From the NCBI RefSeq assembly GCF_008123515.1, contig NZ_VSSR01000056.1:1-64000 (forward strand): a stretch of 64,000 bases of DNA. Direction: 5' to 3'. Under the pieces are notes generated by a model. That model did not search any database. It was not told where the DNA came from and worked only from the letters and a program-made list of their open reading frames with translations. This document shows positions 26,037-34,396 of the stretch, piece by piece. The position numbers were made by a program, and so were the translations under genes. The first letter of the stretch is position 1, and the number at the start of each line of letters is the position of its first letter. This stretch comes from Bradyrhizobium cytisi (GTDB taxonomy: Bacteria > Pseudomonadota > Alphaproteobacteria > Rhizobiales > Xanthobacteraceae).

Positions 26037-26231
26037 ATGCAGGTTCAGGGCAAATACGACGCCAAGGTTTTCCTCATGGAGCAGATGACCCGGGCGCAGG
26101 GGCTGCGACTGAAGCGGCTGAGTGAAGAGGCCTACCAACCCGCGCAATACGATCGCAGTCTGTCCTCTACCGAAGCGGCGCACCGCATCCAGGTGCTGGA
26201 AGCGGAGATCGAACTCGCGAACTCCTTCTAA
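26037..26231 (+). CDS. DUF3072-like protein
   Basis: A 64-residue soluble protein whose core (MTRAQGLRLKRLSEEAYQPA, then SSTEAAHRIQVLEAEIELAN) fits the DUF3072 pattern of an MT.AQ..-L-EEA helix followed by a T.AEA...I..L helix. The ATG at 26037 has GGAGA six bases upstream, better than the ATG at 26013. Family function is unknown; members are small DNA-region or stress proteins in Rhizobiales and actinobacteria. Confidence 0.7.
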   Translation: MQVQGKYDAKVFLMEQMTRAQGLRLKRLSEEAYQPAQYDRSLSSTEAAHRIQVLEAEIELANSF

Positions 26232-26251
26232 GGCTCGCGGCCGGCGCCTTT

Positions 26252-26276
26252 GGAACGTTGGGTCAGCACTCCTGTT
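26252..26276 (+). promoter_or_regulatory. EcfG-type promoter, basic protein gene
   Basis: GGAAC-N16-TGTT, 39 bases before the ATG at 26315; identical -35 and -10 to the sites at 9363 and 11447. Confidence 0.65.
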
Positions 26277-26314
26277 CTCTTCCGAGGCCAAGGGGAGGCC
26301 AAGGGAGAGAGTTG

Positions 26315-26587
26315 ATGGCACGCAAGGCAAAGAAGCGCCGCTACTCACGCAGCGCCAGCAGTGATGTCGAGCGCCAGACGCGGCGTTACAAGAAGGGGAC
26401 TGCGAAGAGCGGTCGCGGCGGACGCGTAAAGAGCCGCAAGCAGGCGATTGCGATTGGCCTCTCGGAAGCGCGCAAGAAGGGCAAGAAGGTCCCGAAGAAG
26501 GCTTCGAAACGGAAGACGTCCAAGAAGAAAAGCGCGAAGAAGAGTTCGAAGCGCAAATCCGCCAAGAGCAAATCCGCCAAGCGATGA
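26315..26587 (+). CDS. Lys/Arg-rich DUF6496-like protein with histone-like tail
   Basis: A 90-residue, extremely basic protein. The central part (RQTRRYKKGTAKSGRGGRVK, then SRKQAIAIGLSEARKKGKK) matches the DUF6496 pattern. The C-terminal 35 residues are SKRK/KSAKK repeats like a histone H1 tail, so nucleic acid binding is likely. AAGGGAGAGAG precedes the ATG. It has an EcfG-type promoter, suggesting DNA protection or compaction under stress. Its stop codon forms one end of an 18-base palindrome shared with the next, convergent gene. Confidence 0.75.
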   Translation: MARKAKKRRYSRSASSDVERQTRRYKKGTAKSGRGGRVKSRKQAIAIGLSEARKKGKKVPKKASKRKTSKKKSAKKSSKRKSAKSKSAKR

Positions 26588-26602
26588 CGCCGATCGGCGT
26601 CA
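26585..26602. terminator. palindrome holding two convergent stop codons
   Basis: TGACGCCGATCGGCGTCA is a perfect palindrome. Its first three bases are the stop of the plus-strand gene and its last three are the stop of the minus-strand gene. It could act as a two-way terminator, but there is no T tract. Confidence 0.4.
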
Positions 26603-26962
26603 GATCATGGTGCCGGGCATGAAGCAGCGGATCGAAACGCCGAACGCCGTCTTGACCGGCCAGACCATGGTGCGACCGGCGCGGTTCGGCTCGGTGATCA
26701 CAGCTTCGTCGGGGACCTCGACCCATTCCCCATCAAGCCGGACTCGGTAGTGCCCGTTGTGCGAGTCCCAGTCAGGATCGGCCACGGCAACGCCGTCCGC
26801 GTCCGAACAGCACGGACCGAGATGGCTGCGCAGGCTGTCGAACCAGGGTTTTAGCGGCGAATCGGTGAAGCGGCCATCATCGCGCCCCATGGCACTTCCG
26901 GTCGACAGCAATAGAGGCGCCGCGAGCAGCGCAAGCTTCAGCGAGAGCTTCAATCGATCCAT
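26600..26962 (-). CDS. 120-residue exported protein
   Basis: A Sec signal peptide (LKLSLKLALLAAPLLLSTGSA) followed by a compact domain with a Cys pair (HLGPCCSDADGVAVADPDWD) and the segment YRVRLDGEWVEVPDEAVI, which looks like a small beta-barrel. A third Cys near the end (IRCFMPGT) may pair with one of these. It is probably periplasmic. The frame is open upstream to 27289, but the signal peptide fixes the start at 26962. Short exported proteins with this CCSxADG motif are common in Bradyrhizobium; function unknown. Confidence 0.72.
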   Translation of the reverse strand: MDRLKLSLKLALLAAPLLLSTGSAMGRDDGRFTDSPLKPWFDSLRSHLGPCCSDADGVAVADPDWDSHNGHYRVRLDGEWVEVPDEAVITEPNRAGRTMVWPVKTAFGVSIRCFMPGTMI

Positions 26963-27187
26963 GTCGGCACCGATCAAATGCGAACCACCGGCCGGTTCCA
27001 CAAAGCGGCCGGAGGTCCGAAGTTCCACTCCTGCAATTTGCCTCGGCGCCGTCATTGCCGCCAAAGCACAACACGCGATCTCAAAGTCTGACGAGTGAAC
27101 GCGGCTTTTTCGGACGAACCCGTCATCATTGCTGCCGTTAACGAGAATGTTATCGGCGGCCTGTGGGTATCTCGGAAGGCGCGCACG

Positions 27188-27214
27188 AAAAAGGCGGCCC
27201 GCAGGCCGCCTTTT
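27188..27214 (-). terminator. intrinsic terminator of htrA
   Basis: A perfect GGCGGCC/GGCCGCC stem with a 4-base loop, flanked by A and T tracts on both sides (AAAAAGGCGGCC ... GGCCGCCTTTT), 35 bases after the protease stop. It would work in both directions. Confidence 0.85.
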
Positions 27215-27248
27215 GAATTTGCCGTCGAGACCAAGAGGCGTGATCAGA

Positions 27249-28790
27249 TCAGGCGAGCGGCACCGCGATGAACCGGGTCGCCTCCGCATTCTTCACCTGC
27301 AGCAGCACGCTGTTCTTGCCGGACGATTTGGCCTGCGCCAGCTCCGAGCGGACGTCGCCGACAGTGGCGACTGCCTTGCCGCCGACATTGAGGATGACGT
27401 CGCCGGTCTGGATGCCGCGCTGCGCCGCCGGTCCCTGCGGGTCGACCTCCGTGACCACGACGCCCTTCTGACCTGCGCCCTGGACGTCGCCAGCGGGCGC
27501 CAGGCTGAGGCCGAGGCGCGGCGTGCCGGGGGCCTGCTGCGTCTTGCCGTCGTCAGCGTTGCCGCTTCCTTGGGCCTGCCGCTCGGTAGGCAGTTCGCCG
27601 AGCGCCAGCGTCACCGTCTTGGTGTCGCCCTTGTGGACGACATCGAGCTTCACGGACGTGCCCGGCGCCAGCGTGGCGATGGTGCGGGCGAGATCGCGGG
27701 AGTCCTTGATCGCGGTGCCGTTGACGGCAGTGATGACATCGCCCGCCTCGATGCCGGCCTTCGCCGCCGGGCTGCCATCCTGCGGGTTATCGACGATTGC
27801 GCCGCGCGCCGCCTTCAGGCCGAGGCTGTCGGCGATCTCCGCCGTCACCGGTTGCACCTGCACACCGAGCCAGCCGCGGGTGACAGCACCCTTGTCCTTC
27901 AACTGCGCGACCACGAGCTTTGCAGTCGAGGACGGAATATCGAAGCCGATGCCGACCGAGCCGCCCGAGGGCGAGAAGATCGCGGTGTTCACGCCGATCA
28001 CGTTGCCGTTCATGTCGAAGGCCGGACCGCCGGAGTTGCCCTTGTTGATGGGCGCATCGATCTGGATGAAGTCGTCATACGGACCGTTGCCGATGTCGCG
28101 GCCGCTGGCCGAGACGATGCCGGCCGTCACGGTGCCGCCGAGGCCGAAGGGATTGCCAACAGCAACCACCCAGTCGCCGATCCGCGGCTTCTGGTCGGAG
28201 AATTTCACGAACGGAAAGTCCTTTTTGCCCTCGACCTTGATCAGCGCGAGATCGGTCTTCGGATCGGTGCCGACCACTTTCGCGGTGTAGATCGTGCCGT
28301 CGTCCGTCGTCACCTGCACCGACTGTGCATGGTCGACGACGTGGTTGTTGGTCACGGCATAGCCGTCGGCCGAGATGAAGAAGCCTGAGCCCTCGCCCGT
28401 GACCACCTGGTGACGTTGGCGCGGCATGCCGTTCATGCCGCCCGGAAAGCCGAACTGCCGCGAGAACTGGTCGAACGGAGAATCCTCATCCGAATCCATC
28501 CGGTTCTGTTGCAGCATCGCGCTCTTGTCGTTGTCCTGGTCGATCTTCACGCGCACCGAGATGACGGCGGGCTTGACCTTGCTGACGAGGTCGCCGAAGC
28601 CCGGCGGCGTCGCGGCGCTTTCAGCTGCCTGCGCAGGCGCAATCAGGGAGTTCACGCCGAACGGCGTCGAAGCGGGAGACGCAGCCAGCACGGCCACGCC
28701 AAGTGCGGCCACGGTGCCAAGCAGCGCAAGCCGGCGCGGCTTCAGAATTGTACGGCTCTTGGTGGTGTCGGAATTGACGCGATCGATCAT
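27249..28790 (-). CDS. Do/HtrA-family periplasmic serine protease
   Basis: A 513-residue DegP-like protease that degrades or refolds damaged envelope proteins. N-terminal membrane anchor or signal (LALLGTVAALGVAVLAA), trypsin-like domain with the full triad His150 (TNNHVVDH), Asp180 (KTDLALI) and Ser253 (GNSGGPAF), then two PDZ domains (about 300-390 and 420-510). A Met- and Gln-rich LA loop lies near residues 90-120. The frame is open to 28844. The ATG at 28790 is preferred for its position before the basic-hydrophobic anchor, but its Shine-Dalgarno is weak and lies inside a strong hairpin (28797-28838). A clear terminator follows. Confidence 0.93.
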   Translation of the reverse strand: MIDRVNSDTTKSRTILKPRRLALLGTVAALGVAVLAASPASTPFGVNSLIAPAQAAESAATPPGFGDLVSKVKPAVISVRVKIDQDNDKSAMLQQNRMDSDEDSPFDQFSRQFGFPGGMNGMPRQRHQVVTGEGSGFFISADGYAVTNNHVVDHAQSVQVTTDDGTIYTAKVVGTDPKTDLALIKVEGKKDFPFVKFSDQKPRIGDWVVAVGNPFGLGGTVTAGIVSASGRDIGNGPYDDFIQIDAPINKGNSGGPAFDMNGNVIGVNTAIFSPSGGSVGIGFDIPSSTAKLVVAQLKDKGAVTRGWLGVQVQPVTAEIADSLGLKAARGAIVDNPQDGSPAAKAGIEAGDVITAVNGTAIKDSRDLARTIATLAPGTSVKLDVVHKGDTKTVTLALGELPTERQAQGSGNADDGKTQQAPGTPRLGLSLAPAGDVQGAGQKGVVVTEVDPQGPAAQRGIQTGDVILNVGGKAVATVGDVRSELAQAKSSGKNSVLLQVKNAEATRFIAVPLA

Positions 28791-28796
28791 GTTGAA

Positions 28797-28838
28797 ATGT
28801 CCATGTTGGGTAAGTCGCCTTGCACCCAACATGGACAT
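28797..28838 (-). promoter_or_regulatory. 15-base perfect inverted repeat before the htrA start
   Basis: Arms 28797-28811 and 28824-28838 are perfect complements (ATGTCCATGTTGGGT and its inverse) with a 12-base loop. In the mRNA the 3' arm holds the only GGA-type Shine-Dalgarno and ends six bases before the AUG. It may fold over the ribosome-binding site; it would be coding if translation started at 28844. Confidence 0.55.
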
Positions 28839-28985
28839 CGTCACCTTACGGCGTCCCGTCCACGCGATTAAATCTTGGCAAAGAAAGTGCGGCCGGCGGC
28901 CGCAAGCCAGATTCTCGAAACGGACGTCGCGCTGCGCAATGAAAGCCCGGCGAGCAGCCCGTTGAGGAATTGCAGTTAGAGCGCT

Positions 28986-29198
28986 CTAAGCCGCGGCGGG
29001 GCGCTCCCATACCGCAGCTGCGATGGCGTCGTCTTCGCGTTGCGCATTGCACGCGTCGAAATGCGCCTTCAGCGCGATCTCGGCAAGATATTCGAAATGT
29101 TCGGCCTGGCCGAGCAGCTGCCAGTTCTGGAGCGGCCGATAGGCCGCCTGCTGGCGACAGAGGGACGCCAGCGCGCGGTAGCGACGTACGTTCTCCAT
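28986..29198 (-). CDS. 70-residue helical protein (ENVRRYR family, copy 1)
   Basis: A small soluble protein with MENVRRYRALASLCRQQAAY, a Trp-containing QNWQLLGQAEHFEYLA helix and a further helix. The copy at 39559-39768 shares ENVRRYR..ASL.RQ.AA.RP.Q.W.LL.QA. The ATG at 29198 has GGGAGG five bases upstream; the Met at 29219 lacks it. The two copies bracket the Calvin cycle operon. Function unknown. Confidence 0.68.
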   Translation of the reverse strand: MENVRRYRALASLCRQQAAYRPLQNWQLLGQAEHFEYLAEIALKAHFDACNAQREDDAIAAAVWERPAAA

Positions 29199-29308
29199 GA
29201 GACCCTCCCTCGCATTCACACAGGCTTATTACCCTGATTTGCGTCAGGCCGATGGCGGTTATGCAAAACATTTCTTGCGCCCACGGCCCGCTTAACCTGG
29301 GTTAATTT

Positions 29309-29560
29309 TCAGAAAACCTGCAGACGCCCATTGGTTCCTATCGGGCGAACCGAGCCTGGAAGCTGCGATGAGTTCAAGGCGTAGCGGCGGCGTTCGACGT
29401 TGATGCCGATCAGATCGCAATACTGTTCGATCGGTTCGGGCCTCCCGATGAGATAGCCCTGCATCTCCCCGCAGCCCTCGTGTTCCAGGAAGGCACGCTG
29501 CGCCTCCGTCTCCACCCCTTCCGCGACCACCGGCGCGACACAGCGCGGAGGCGGCATTGG
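29309..29560 (-). pseudogene. C-terminal remnant of an EAL-domain protein
   Basis: A minus-strand frame (stop at 29309) reads VVAEGVETEAQRAFLEHEGC, then GEMQGYLIGRPEPIEQ, which is the conserved end of an EAL (c-di-GMP phosphodiesterase) domain. The upstream part of the domain, including the EAL motif and metal residues, is missing; the frame before VVAEG is Pro/Arg-rich nonsense up to about 29593. The fragment stops right beside the ribulose-phosphate epimerase gene, so a deletion or insertion event removed the rest. It cannot be an active enzyme. Confidence 0.72.
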
Positions 29561-29622
29561 CGAGCAGCTTCCGCCGTAAGACCCAGGGAACACGTCGCGG
29601 TCGCGCGCAACGCCTCCGTAGT

Positions 29623-30360
29623 CTACCGGATGCGCCCGCCTTCTCCTGCACGCATCGGCAGCGCGGAATGTTCCTGCAGTTTCGGAACCCGGGCGGCTTC
29701 CGCGGCAACGCGAATGGCGGCGATGTTAGCGGCATAGTCGGCACTGCTCTTGCCGCGGAAAACCGCGGAACCCGCCACGAGCGTATCCGCGCCGGCCTCG
29801 GCAACCGCAGCGGCATTGTCCCGTGTGACGCCACCATCGACCTCGAGACGGATCGGCCGCTCGCCGATCATGCTTCGAATGCGCCTGATCTTCTCGAGCT
29901 GGGATTCGAGGAAGGACTGGCCGCCGAACCCGGGGTTGACTGTCATCACCAGCACAAGATCTAGACGATCGAGCACATATTCGATCGCGCTCTCGGGCGT
30001 CGCCGGACACAGGCTGACGCCTGCCTTCTTGCCGAGTGCGCGGATCGCCTGGAGCGAACGGTCGAGATGCGGGCCCGCCTCGGCATGGACGGTGATGACA
30101 TCGGCCCCCGCCTTCGCGAACGCCTCCAGATAGGGATCGACAGGCGCGATCATCAGATGCACGTCAAAGACCTTCTTCGTCGCCGGACGGATCGCCTTGA
30201 CGACATCTGCGCCAAAGCTGATATTCGGCACGAAGTGGCCGTCCATGATGTCGCAGTGGATCCAGTCGGCGCCGGCCGCATCGATCGCTGCGATCTCCTC
30301 GCCGAGGCGCGCGAAATCCGCCGCAAGGATCGAGGGGGCGATAATGATCTCCCTGGTCAT
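29623..30360 (-). CDS. cbbE: ribulose-phosphate 3-epimerase
   Basis: A 245-residue TIM-barrel enzyme interconverting ribulose 5-phosphate and xylulose 5-phosphate, needed in the regenerative Calvin cycle and the pentose phosphate pathway. Motifs in order: APSILAADFARLGEE, the metal-site HCDIMDGHFVPN, FDVHLMI, VNPGFGGQ and EVDGGV. Length is slightly above the usual 220-230 because of a C-terminal tail (about 15 residues, rich in Arg and Gly). Its ATG overlaps the cbbX stop (ATGA), making it the last gene of the cbb operon. Confidence 0.95.
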   Translation of the reverse strand: MTREIIIAPSILAADFARLGEEIAAIDAAGADWIHCDIMDGHFVPNISFGADVVKAIRPATKKVFDVHLMIAPVDPYLEAFAKAGADVITVHAEAGPHLDRSLQAIRALGKKAGVSLCPATPESAIEYVLDRLDLVLVMTVNPGFGGQSFLESQLEKIRRIRSMIGERPIRLEVDGGVTRDNAAAVAEAGADTLVAGSAVFRGKSSADYAANIAAIRVAAEAARVPKLQEHSALPMRAGEGGRIR

Positions 30361-31295
30361 GTCTTTGCACTCCGCGCATCTGCCCCGCCGCTGAAGACAC
30401 GGCTCGCCAGGACGTCGATGGGATCGATTGTCTCGAGAGCGGCAACGTCGAGCATGCGGTCGAGATCCGACACCAGGCGATCGGCCTGCCGCAGACGAAT
30501 GCGATCGACGGCGTTGCGGATCGAGCGCGCATTGGAGAAGAACGGCTGGGTCCGGCGCAACGCGATGTACTTCTCGAAGGCCTCGCGCGCAGCCACCGAG
30601 AGGCGGTAGCCGCGCTCCCTCAGCATCAGCTCGGCGATGACCAGCAGCTCGGCTTCCGCATAATCCGGAAATTCGATGTGATGGGCGATGCGCGAGCGGA
30701 AGCCGGGATTGGAGGCGAAGAAGCTCGTCATGCGCTCGCCATAGCCGGCGAGGATCACCACGAGGTCTTCGCGCTGGTTCTCCATCACCTGGAGCAGGAT
30801 CTCGATCGCCTCCTGGCCGTAGTCGCGTTCGTTGTCGGGCCGGTGCAGGTAGTAGGCCTCGTCGATGAAGAGCACGCCGCCCATCGCCTTCTTCAGGATC
30901 TCCTTCGTCTTCGGCGCGGTGTGGCCGATATATTGCCCGACAAGATCGTCTCGCGTCACCGAGATCACCTGCCCGCGCCGCACGAAGCCGAGCCCGTGCA
31001 GGATCTTTGCCATGCGCAACGCCACTGTGGTCTTGCCGGTACCGGGATTGCCGGTGAACGACATGTGCAGTGTCGGTGGTGCCGATGCGAGGCCCGCACG
31101 CTGGCGGATCCGCTCGATCAGCAGCAGCGAGGCGATCTGGCGCACCCGGTTCTTGACCGGGCGGAGGCCGATCAGCTCCTGATCGAGCTGTTGCAGCGTG
31201 TCGGTGATCCCGGCCGCTTCGGCCTCCTTGCGGAGATCGAAATGGGTCTCACCGCCTTCGGCGGCCGTTGCATGGGGAACGTCGAGCATGGGCAC
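30357..31295 (-). CDS. cbbX: Rubisco activase CbbX
   Basis: A 312-residue AAA+ ATPase that remodels inhibited red-type Rubisco by pulling on the CbbL C-terminus. The Walker A motif GNPGTGKTT, Walker B GVLFIDEAYYL and the pore-loop region (YIGHTAPKTKE) are all present, as is the arginine-finger segment NPGFRSRIAHHIEFPDY. Presence next to cbbLS fits form IC Rubisco, which uses CbbX rather than CbbQO. The stop overlaps the epimerase start by four bases, so the two are coupled. Confidence 0.95.
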   Translation of the reverse strand: MPMLDVPHATAAEGGETHFDLRKEAEAAGITDTLQQLDQELIGLRPVKNRVRQIASLLLIERIRQRAGLASAPPTLHMSFTGNPGTGKTTVALRMAKILHGLGFVRRGQVISVTRDDLVGQYIGHTAPKTKEILKKAMGGVLFIDEAYYLHRPDNERDYGQEAIEILLQVMENQREDLVVILAGYGERMTSFFASNPGFRSRIAHHIEFPDYAEAELLVIAELMLRERGYRLSVAAREAFEKYIALRRTQPFFSNARSIRNAVDRIRLRQADRLVSDLDRMLDVAALETIDPIDVLASRVFSGGADARSAKT

Positions 31296-31387
31296 CTCGA
31301 AGAAAAGAGCTTCGCCGCGAGGGGAGCGGCGAAGCAGTAGTCCGCCAAGGATACGGAGCAGGGAGTGCTCCGCGCGGAAGGGAGTGG

Positions 31388-31795
31388 CTATTGCGAGGCG
31401 TGGGCAGCCGGCTTGCGTATGGTGCTGTACCGGATCGCGCGGCCGCCAACCTCCTGCCGCACCAGCTCGAATTCAGCCTCCTGCGGCGGGCGGTTGACCA
31501 GGAACGATATGCGCACCGACTCCCATCCATGGCTGGAGTCAAAGCCACTGATGCGGATGTAACGGTCGCCATAGACCCTGCGGCACTCGGCGAGCTCCAT
31601 CATCACACCGGCGGCGTCCTGGAGATCGAACATCGGCAGGCCCCACATCTCCCAATAGGTGTTGCGGGGATGCGGGTCGTCGGTGAACTCGATGTTCACC
31701 GCCCAGCCATTGGCGAGGCAGTACTGCACCTGCTTGGTGATCTGATCGTCGGTAAGATCGGGCAGGAATGAGAAGCAGCCCTGGGTGAGTTTCAT
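31388..31795 (-). CDS. cbbS: Rubisco small subunit (form IC)
   Basis: A 135-residue small subunit with the family opening MKLTQGCFSFLPDLTDDQI and the core motif YWEMWGLPMFDL. The extended C-terminus (EAEFELVRQEVGGRAIRYS) is typical of red-type subunits, where it forms a beta hairpin in the central channel. It follows cbbL by 11 bases. The longer open frame to 31912 is antisense-like extension into cbbL and is not used. Confidence 0.96.
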   Translation of the reverse strand: MKLTQGCFSFLPDLTDDQITKQVQYCLANGWAVNIEFTDDPHPRNTYWEMWGLPMFDLQDAAGVMMELAECRRVYGDRYIRISGFDSSHGWESVRISFLVNRPPQEAEFELVRQEVGGRAIRYSTIRKPAAHASQ

Positions 31796-31806
31796 GTTGC
31801 GTCTCC

Positions 31807-33267
31807 TCAAGCCGTTTCGAGCGCGGTCGGCACGAAGTCCGGCGTGTCTGTGGATTGATAGTTGAAGGTGACGTCCTTCCAGACCTCGAGTGCGGCCTTC
31901 AGCGGCGTACACGTCTCGGCGGCTCTGGCCAGGATCTCCGGACCTTCATGGACATAGTCGCGGCCCTCGTTGCGGGCGAGGATCATCGCCTCCAGCGCCA
32001 CGCGGTTGGCGATCGCGCCCGCCGCAATGCCCATGGGATGGCCGATGGTGCCGCCGCCGAATTGCAGCACGACGTCCTCGCCGAGCAGATCGAGCAGCTG
32101 GTGCATCTGGCCGGCATGGATGCCGCCGGAGGCCACCGGCATCATCTTGTTCAGGCTCGCCCAGGACTGGTCGAAGAACAGGCCATGCTCGAGCCTGGTC
32201 GGGTTAAAATCCTCGCGGCAGACGTCGTAATAGCCGCGCGTGGTGTTGGGATCGCCTTCGAGCTTGCCGACCACGGTGCCGGCATGGATGTGGTCGACGC
32301 CGGCCAGCCGCATCCATTTGGCGATGACGCGGAACGACACGCCGTGGTTTTTCTGCCGCGTATAGGTCGAGTGACCGGCGCGGTGCAGATGCAGGATCAT
32401 GTCGTTGCGGCGCGCCCATTTCGCCATGGACTGGATCGCGGTGTAGCCGATCACGAGGTCGATCATGACGATGCACGACCCGAGCTCCTTCGCGAACTCC
32501 GCGCGCTCGTACATGTCCTCCATCGTCCCGGCAGTGATGTTCAGATACGTGCCCTTGACCTCGCCGGAGGCCGCCTGCGCGCGGTTCACCGCCTCCATGC
32601 AATAGAGGAAACGGTCGCGCCAGTGCATGAAGGGCTGCGAGTTGATGTTCTCGTCGTCCTTGGTGAAGTCGAGCCCGCCTTTCAGCGCCTCGTAGACGAC
32701 GCGGCCGTAGTTGCGGCCGGAGAGTCCGAGCTTCGGTTTGATTGTTGCGCCCAGCAGCGGTCGGCCGAACTTGTCGAGCCGCTCGCGCTCGACCACGATG
32801 CCGGTCGCCGGTCCCTGGAATGTCTTCACATAGGCGACCGGGAAGCGCATGTCCTCCAGGCGTAGCGCCTTGAGCGGCTTGAAGCCGAACACGTTGCCGA
32901 TGATCGATGCCGACAGGTTGGCGATCGAACCCGGCTCGAACAGGTCGAGGTCATAGGCGATGTAGGCGAAATACGAGCCAGGGGTGCCGGGCACCGGATC
33001 GACGCGATAGCACTTTGCGCGATACTTCTCGGCAGCGGTCAGGCGGTCGGTCCACACCACCGTCCAGGTCGCGGTGGAGGATTCACCGGCAACGGCCGCC
33101 GAGGCCTCGATCGGGTCGACGCCGTCTTGCGGCGTGACGCGGAACAGCGCGATGACATCGGTGTCCTTTGGCACATAGTCGGGCTCCCAATAGCCCATGC
33201 GCGCGTATTCCATCGTGCCCGAGCGATAGCGTTCCTTGCCGCGAACGGTTCCTGCATGTGCATTCAT
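31807..33267 (-). CDS. cbbL: Rubisco large subunit (form IC, red type)
   Basis: A 486-residue ribulose-1,5-bisphosphate carboxylase large subunit, which fixes CO2 to make two 3-phosphoglycerates. The carbamylation segment GGLDFTKDDENINSQPF and loop-6 motif GKLEGDP are intact, and the C-terminal region GHPMGIAAGAIANRVALEAM is present. The N-terminus (RYRSGTMEYARMGYWEPDY) is the form IC/ID kind. The ATG at 33267 is chosen over 33294 because GGAGAGAG lies upstream. It is 29 bases after cbbA and 11 bases before cbbS. Confidence 0.97.
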   Translation of the reverse strand: MNAHAGTVRGKERYRSGTMEYARMGYWEPDYVPKDTDVIALFRVTPQDGVDPIEASAAVAGESSTATWTVVWTDRLTAAEKYRAKCYRVDPVPGTPGSYFAYIAYDLDLFEPGSIANLSASIIGNVFGFKPLKALRLEDMRFPVAYVKTFQGPATGIVVERERLDKFGRPLLGATIKPKLGLSGRNYGRVVYEALKGGLDFTKDDENINSQPFMHWRDRFLYCMEAVNRAQAASGEVKGTYLNITAGTMEDMYERAEFAKELGSCIVMIDLVIGYTAIQSMAKWARRNDMILHLHRAGHSTYTRQKNHGVSFRVIAKWMRLAGVDHIHAGTVVGKLEGDPNTTRGYYDVCREDFNPTRLEHGLFFDQSWASLNKMMPVASGGIHAGQMHQLLDLLGEDVVLQFGGGTIGHPMGIAAGAIANRVALEAMILARNEGRDYVHEGPEILARAAETCTPLKAALEVWKDVTFNYQSTDTPDFVPTALETA

Positions 33268-33296
33268 GACTCTCTCCTGCTCTTCTCTCTGCATGA

Positions 33297-34382
33297 TTAG
33301 GCTGCGACTGGCTCGCGGGCGTCGGCACTGGGGTCGAGCTCGCCGGTACGGTAGCGCCGCGCCATCTCGCTCAAGGGAACGACCTTGATCTTGCTGGCGT
33401 GCCCCGCGGTGCCGAACTGCTCAAAACGATCGCGGCAAAGCTCGCGCATCGCATCCATCGCGGGCTTCAAGAATTTGCGCGGATCGAACTCGTTGCGATT
33501 CTGTGCGGCAACCTTGCGGAACACGGCGGTCATGGCGAGCCGGCAATCCGTGTCGATATTGACCTTGCGGACGCCGCTCTTGATGCCCCGGACAATCTCC
33601 TCGACCGGCACGCCCCAGGTCTGCGGCATCTCGCCGCCGAACTGGTTGAACATGTCCTGGAGCGGCTGCGGCACCGACGAGGAACCGTGCATCACGAGGT
33701 GCGTGTTCGGCAGCCGGCGATGAATCTCCTCGACTACCCGCATCGCCAGAATGTCGCCATCCGGCTTGCGGCTGAACTTGTAGGCGCCGTGCGAAGTACC
33801 CATTGCAATGGCGAGCGCATCGACCTTGGTGGCACGAACGAAGTCGACGGCCTGGTCGGGATCGGTCAGCAGTTGGTCGTGGCTGACCTTGCCCTCGACG
33901 CCGTGGCCATCCTCCTGCTCACCACCACCATGCTCGAGCGAGCCGAGCACACCGAGCTCGCCTTCGACGGAGGCGCCGACCCAGTGCGCGAGATCGACGA
34001 CGCGGCGGGTGATCGCGACGTTGTAGTCGTAGTCGGCCGCCGTCTTCGCGTCCGCCTTGAGCGAACCGTCCATCATCACCGAGGTGAAGCCATGTGCGAT
34101 GGCGCTGGCACAGGTGGCCTCGTCGTTGCCGTGGTCCTGGTGCATGCAGAGTGGAATGTCCGGATAGGTTCGCTCCAGCGCGTCGATCATGTGCGAAAGC
34201 ATGAGATCGCCGGCATAGCTACGGGCACCGCGCGAGGCCTGGATGATGACGGGCGCATCGACTTCGGCCGCCGCCTGCATGATCGCGATGCCCTGCTCCA
34301 TGTTGTTGATGTTGAATGCCGGCACCGCGTAGCCGTGGCTGGCGGCATGATCGAGTAATTGGCGAAGGGTGATACGGGCCAC
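33297..34382 (-). CDS. cbbA: fructose-bisphosphate aldolase, class II
   Basis: A 361-residue zinc-dependent aldolase of the Calvin type, condensing dihydroxyacetone phosphate with glyceraldehyde 3-phosphate (and with erythrose 4-phosphate in this group). Metal and catalytic segments: HQDHGNDEATC (active-site Asp and Zn ligand), GELGVLGSLEHGG, the GTSHGAYKF segment, VMHGSSSVPQ and NIDTDCRLA. Length fits the CbbA subgroup. It lies 14 bases after cbbT in the cbb operon. Confidence 0.96.
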   Translation of the reverse strand: MARITLRQLLDHAASHGYAVPAFNINNMEQGIAIMQAAAEVDAPVIIQASRGARSYAGDLMLSHMIDALERTYPDIPLCMHQDHGNDEATCASAIAHGFTSVMMDGSLKADAKTAADYDYNVAITRRVVDLAHWVGASVEGELGVLGSLEHGGGEQEDGHGVEGKVSHDQLLTDPDQAVDFVRATKVDALAIAMGTSHGAYKFSRKPDGDILAMRVVEEIHRRLPNTHLVMHGSSSVPQPLQDMFNQFGGEMPQTWGVPVEEIVRGIKSGVRKVNIDTDCRLAMTAVFRKVAAQNRNEFDPRKFLKPAMDAMRELCRDRFEQFGTAGHASKIKVVPLSEMARRYRTGELDPSADAREPVAA

Positions 34383-34396
34383 GAAGGGTCCTCCTG

